Part shown: positions 63,090 through 64,000 of the stretch, piece by piece
Numbering within the stretch: the first letter of the stretch is position 1
Layout: each line of letters starts with the position of its first letter
From: Sapria himalayana
Taxonomy: Eukaryota; Streptophyta; Magnoliopsida; Malpighiales; Rafflesiaceae
Reading direction: 5' to 3'
Assembly (NCBI GenBank): GCA_029783825.1
Contig: JAREIK010010165.1
Span: 1-64,000 of the forward strand
Length of the DNA stretch: 64,000 nt
Made by a program: the position numbers and the translations under genes
The notes under the pieces: generated by a model
The model's database searches: none
The model's input: only the letters and a program-made list of their open reading frames with translations
Told to the model about the DNA's origin: nothing

Positions 63090-63600
63090 GAGCTTTCTCT
63101 TATATGTACATATAAGATAAATGCTAGTATATCTCTTATACGTATATGTTGTGTTTATATGTTCATATATACTCAATATATTTACATATATACTATAGTA
63201 TTTGTACATAAAATACTGCAGTATTATATGTACATGTATACTGAGTATATATGTATATAGTATATATGTACATATAATATTATAGTATATATGTACATAT
63301 ACTATAGTAATATATGTAACTAGTGAAATACTAGTATATATGTACATATATACTACAGTATTATATATTTAGCAAAACATAACTTTTTAATTTATTTATT
63401 TTGATTTGATTGGTTGGTTTAGATTTCAAACAGATATTGTACCACATTTTTCCCCATACGAAGATTTTATAAGTGAAGAGGTTTTTTACTAGACATGAAA
63501 CACCACGACTAAGACAGCTTTGTCACAGCAGAAAGAAGGTGACCAGAGGATTTGGGGGAGAGAAAGCAACATCAATTTAATGAATAGATTATATTTTATG
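63090..63600 (+). repeat. Inverted copy of one unit of the 21.8-26.8 kb array
   Basis: GGTACCACAT-like, GAGGAGCAGAGGGAGAGAAAG-like and TACTGTAGTATATATG-like landmarks match the reverse complement of 26140-26600 in the same order. Here the wording is TTGTACCACATTTTT, GGGGGAGAGAAAGCAACATC and ACTAGTGAAATACTAGTAT. The GC-rich exon-like block is not present upstream. Confidence 0.8.
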
Positions 63601-64000
63601 TACTGTATGTATGTATGTATTGAACTTTTATCCTATAAAATCTAGTTGCAAATTTCTTGTGCCACGTGTTTCTAAGTTCGATGCAATTTCGAACAAACAA
63701 AGATGATTTTTGCAACTTTGGTTAAGGTGTTTGTTCCTTTTTTTAATGCTTATGGTAGAATATATAGCTGTTTGATGTTCATGCTCCATAATAAGCACCT
63801 ATGTTGTACTTTATTGTAAACACTATTACATTTATTCCTATATATATGTACAAGTATTTACCAGTATATGTGTATATGTGAATATACACTAAAGTATATG
63901 TACATATTTATATGTACATATAGATACTTAGTATATGTACATATTTACACTATAGTATATGTACATATACACTACAATGTATATGTACATATATACTATA
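63600..64000. other. AT-rich DNA with TGTACATATATAC words
   Basis: The last 160 bases are again made of ATGTACATATATACTATAGTAT-type words, as in the array units at 22-26 kb, so another unit may begin at the right edge of the window. No gene is seen. Confidence 0.6.

Noticed and set aside
63036..63347. Minus-strand 103-codon frame rich in Tyr, Ile and Thr
   Set aside because: It is the translation of TGTACATATATAC words in the repeat unit homologous to the 22-26 kb array.
1..64000. CRISPR array
   Set aside because: The regular repeats are tetranucleotide or tandem satellite repeats without unique spacers, in plant nuclear DNA.

Overview
This is a window of nuclear plant DNA, very AT-rich and made almost wholly of repeats. 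The plant assignment rests on three things. There are remnants of plant CACTA (En/Spm) transposons with TNP2, DUF4216 and Transposase_24 sequence. There is a decayed chromodomain Ty3/gypsy polyprotein. There is an intron-containing pseudogene of an ARM-repeat (ARIA/ABAP1-type) protein. The species cannot be told from the sequence. I see no intact protein-coding gene, no rRNA, no tRNA and no CRISPR array.

Layout. 1-192: end of a GATA tetranucleotide array. 193-11108: an AT-rich segment whose two ends look like degenerate CACTA termini with TAGCTAGGGA-type subterminal motifs (element A). It holds a broken ARIA/ABAP1-like gene, unidentified exon-like pieces, a GC-rich hAT-like insert and relics of copia-type LTR/primer-binding sites. 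11109-14705: a second GATA array. 14706 to about 19690: the 3' part of a Tekay/Del-like gypsy element (protease to chromodomain, PPT, LTR), riddled with stops and frameshifts. 19690-20400: a CACTA-like end with ACCGAC-type subterminal repeats. 20690-33000: minus-strand CACTA genes, namely two Transposase_24-type pseudogenes and one TNP2/DUF4216 transposase pseudogene. Between the two Transposase_24 genes lies a five-copy tandem array of about 1 kb units, each with a GC-rich, Ala/Thr-codon-rich exon-like block. 33300-38600: GA-rich and ATA-rich repeats. 38829-40534: a CACTA terminus (element B). 40535-55204: a 14.7 kb imperfect TATC/TGTC (GATA/GACA) array. 55205-57210: another CACTA terminus (element C), an inverted copy of the B end. 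57210-64000: AT-rich interior of C, with inverted copies of repeats seen at 33.9-36.1 kb and at 26.1-26.6 kb.

How the parts relate. B looks like the decayed autonomous member: TNP2 would cut and Transposase_24 protein would bind the ends. C looks like a deletion derivative, because it keeps the terminus, the ATA repeat and one array unit but lacks the transposase genes. A shares the same type of terminus and may carry captured host gene pieces. The most striking feature is that all four TAGCTAGGGA-type termini lie directly against GATA/TATC arrays. The many long Tyr-Leu-Ser-Ile reading frames inside those arrays are a by-product of the 4-base repeat and are not genes.
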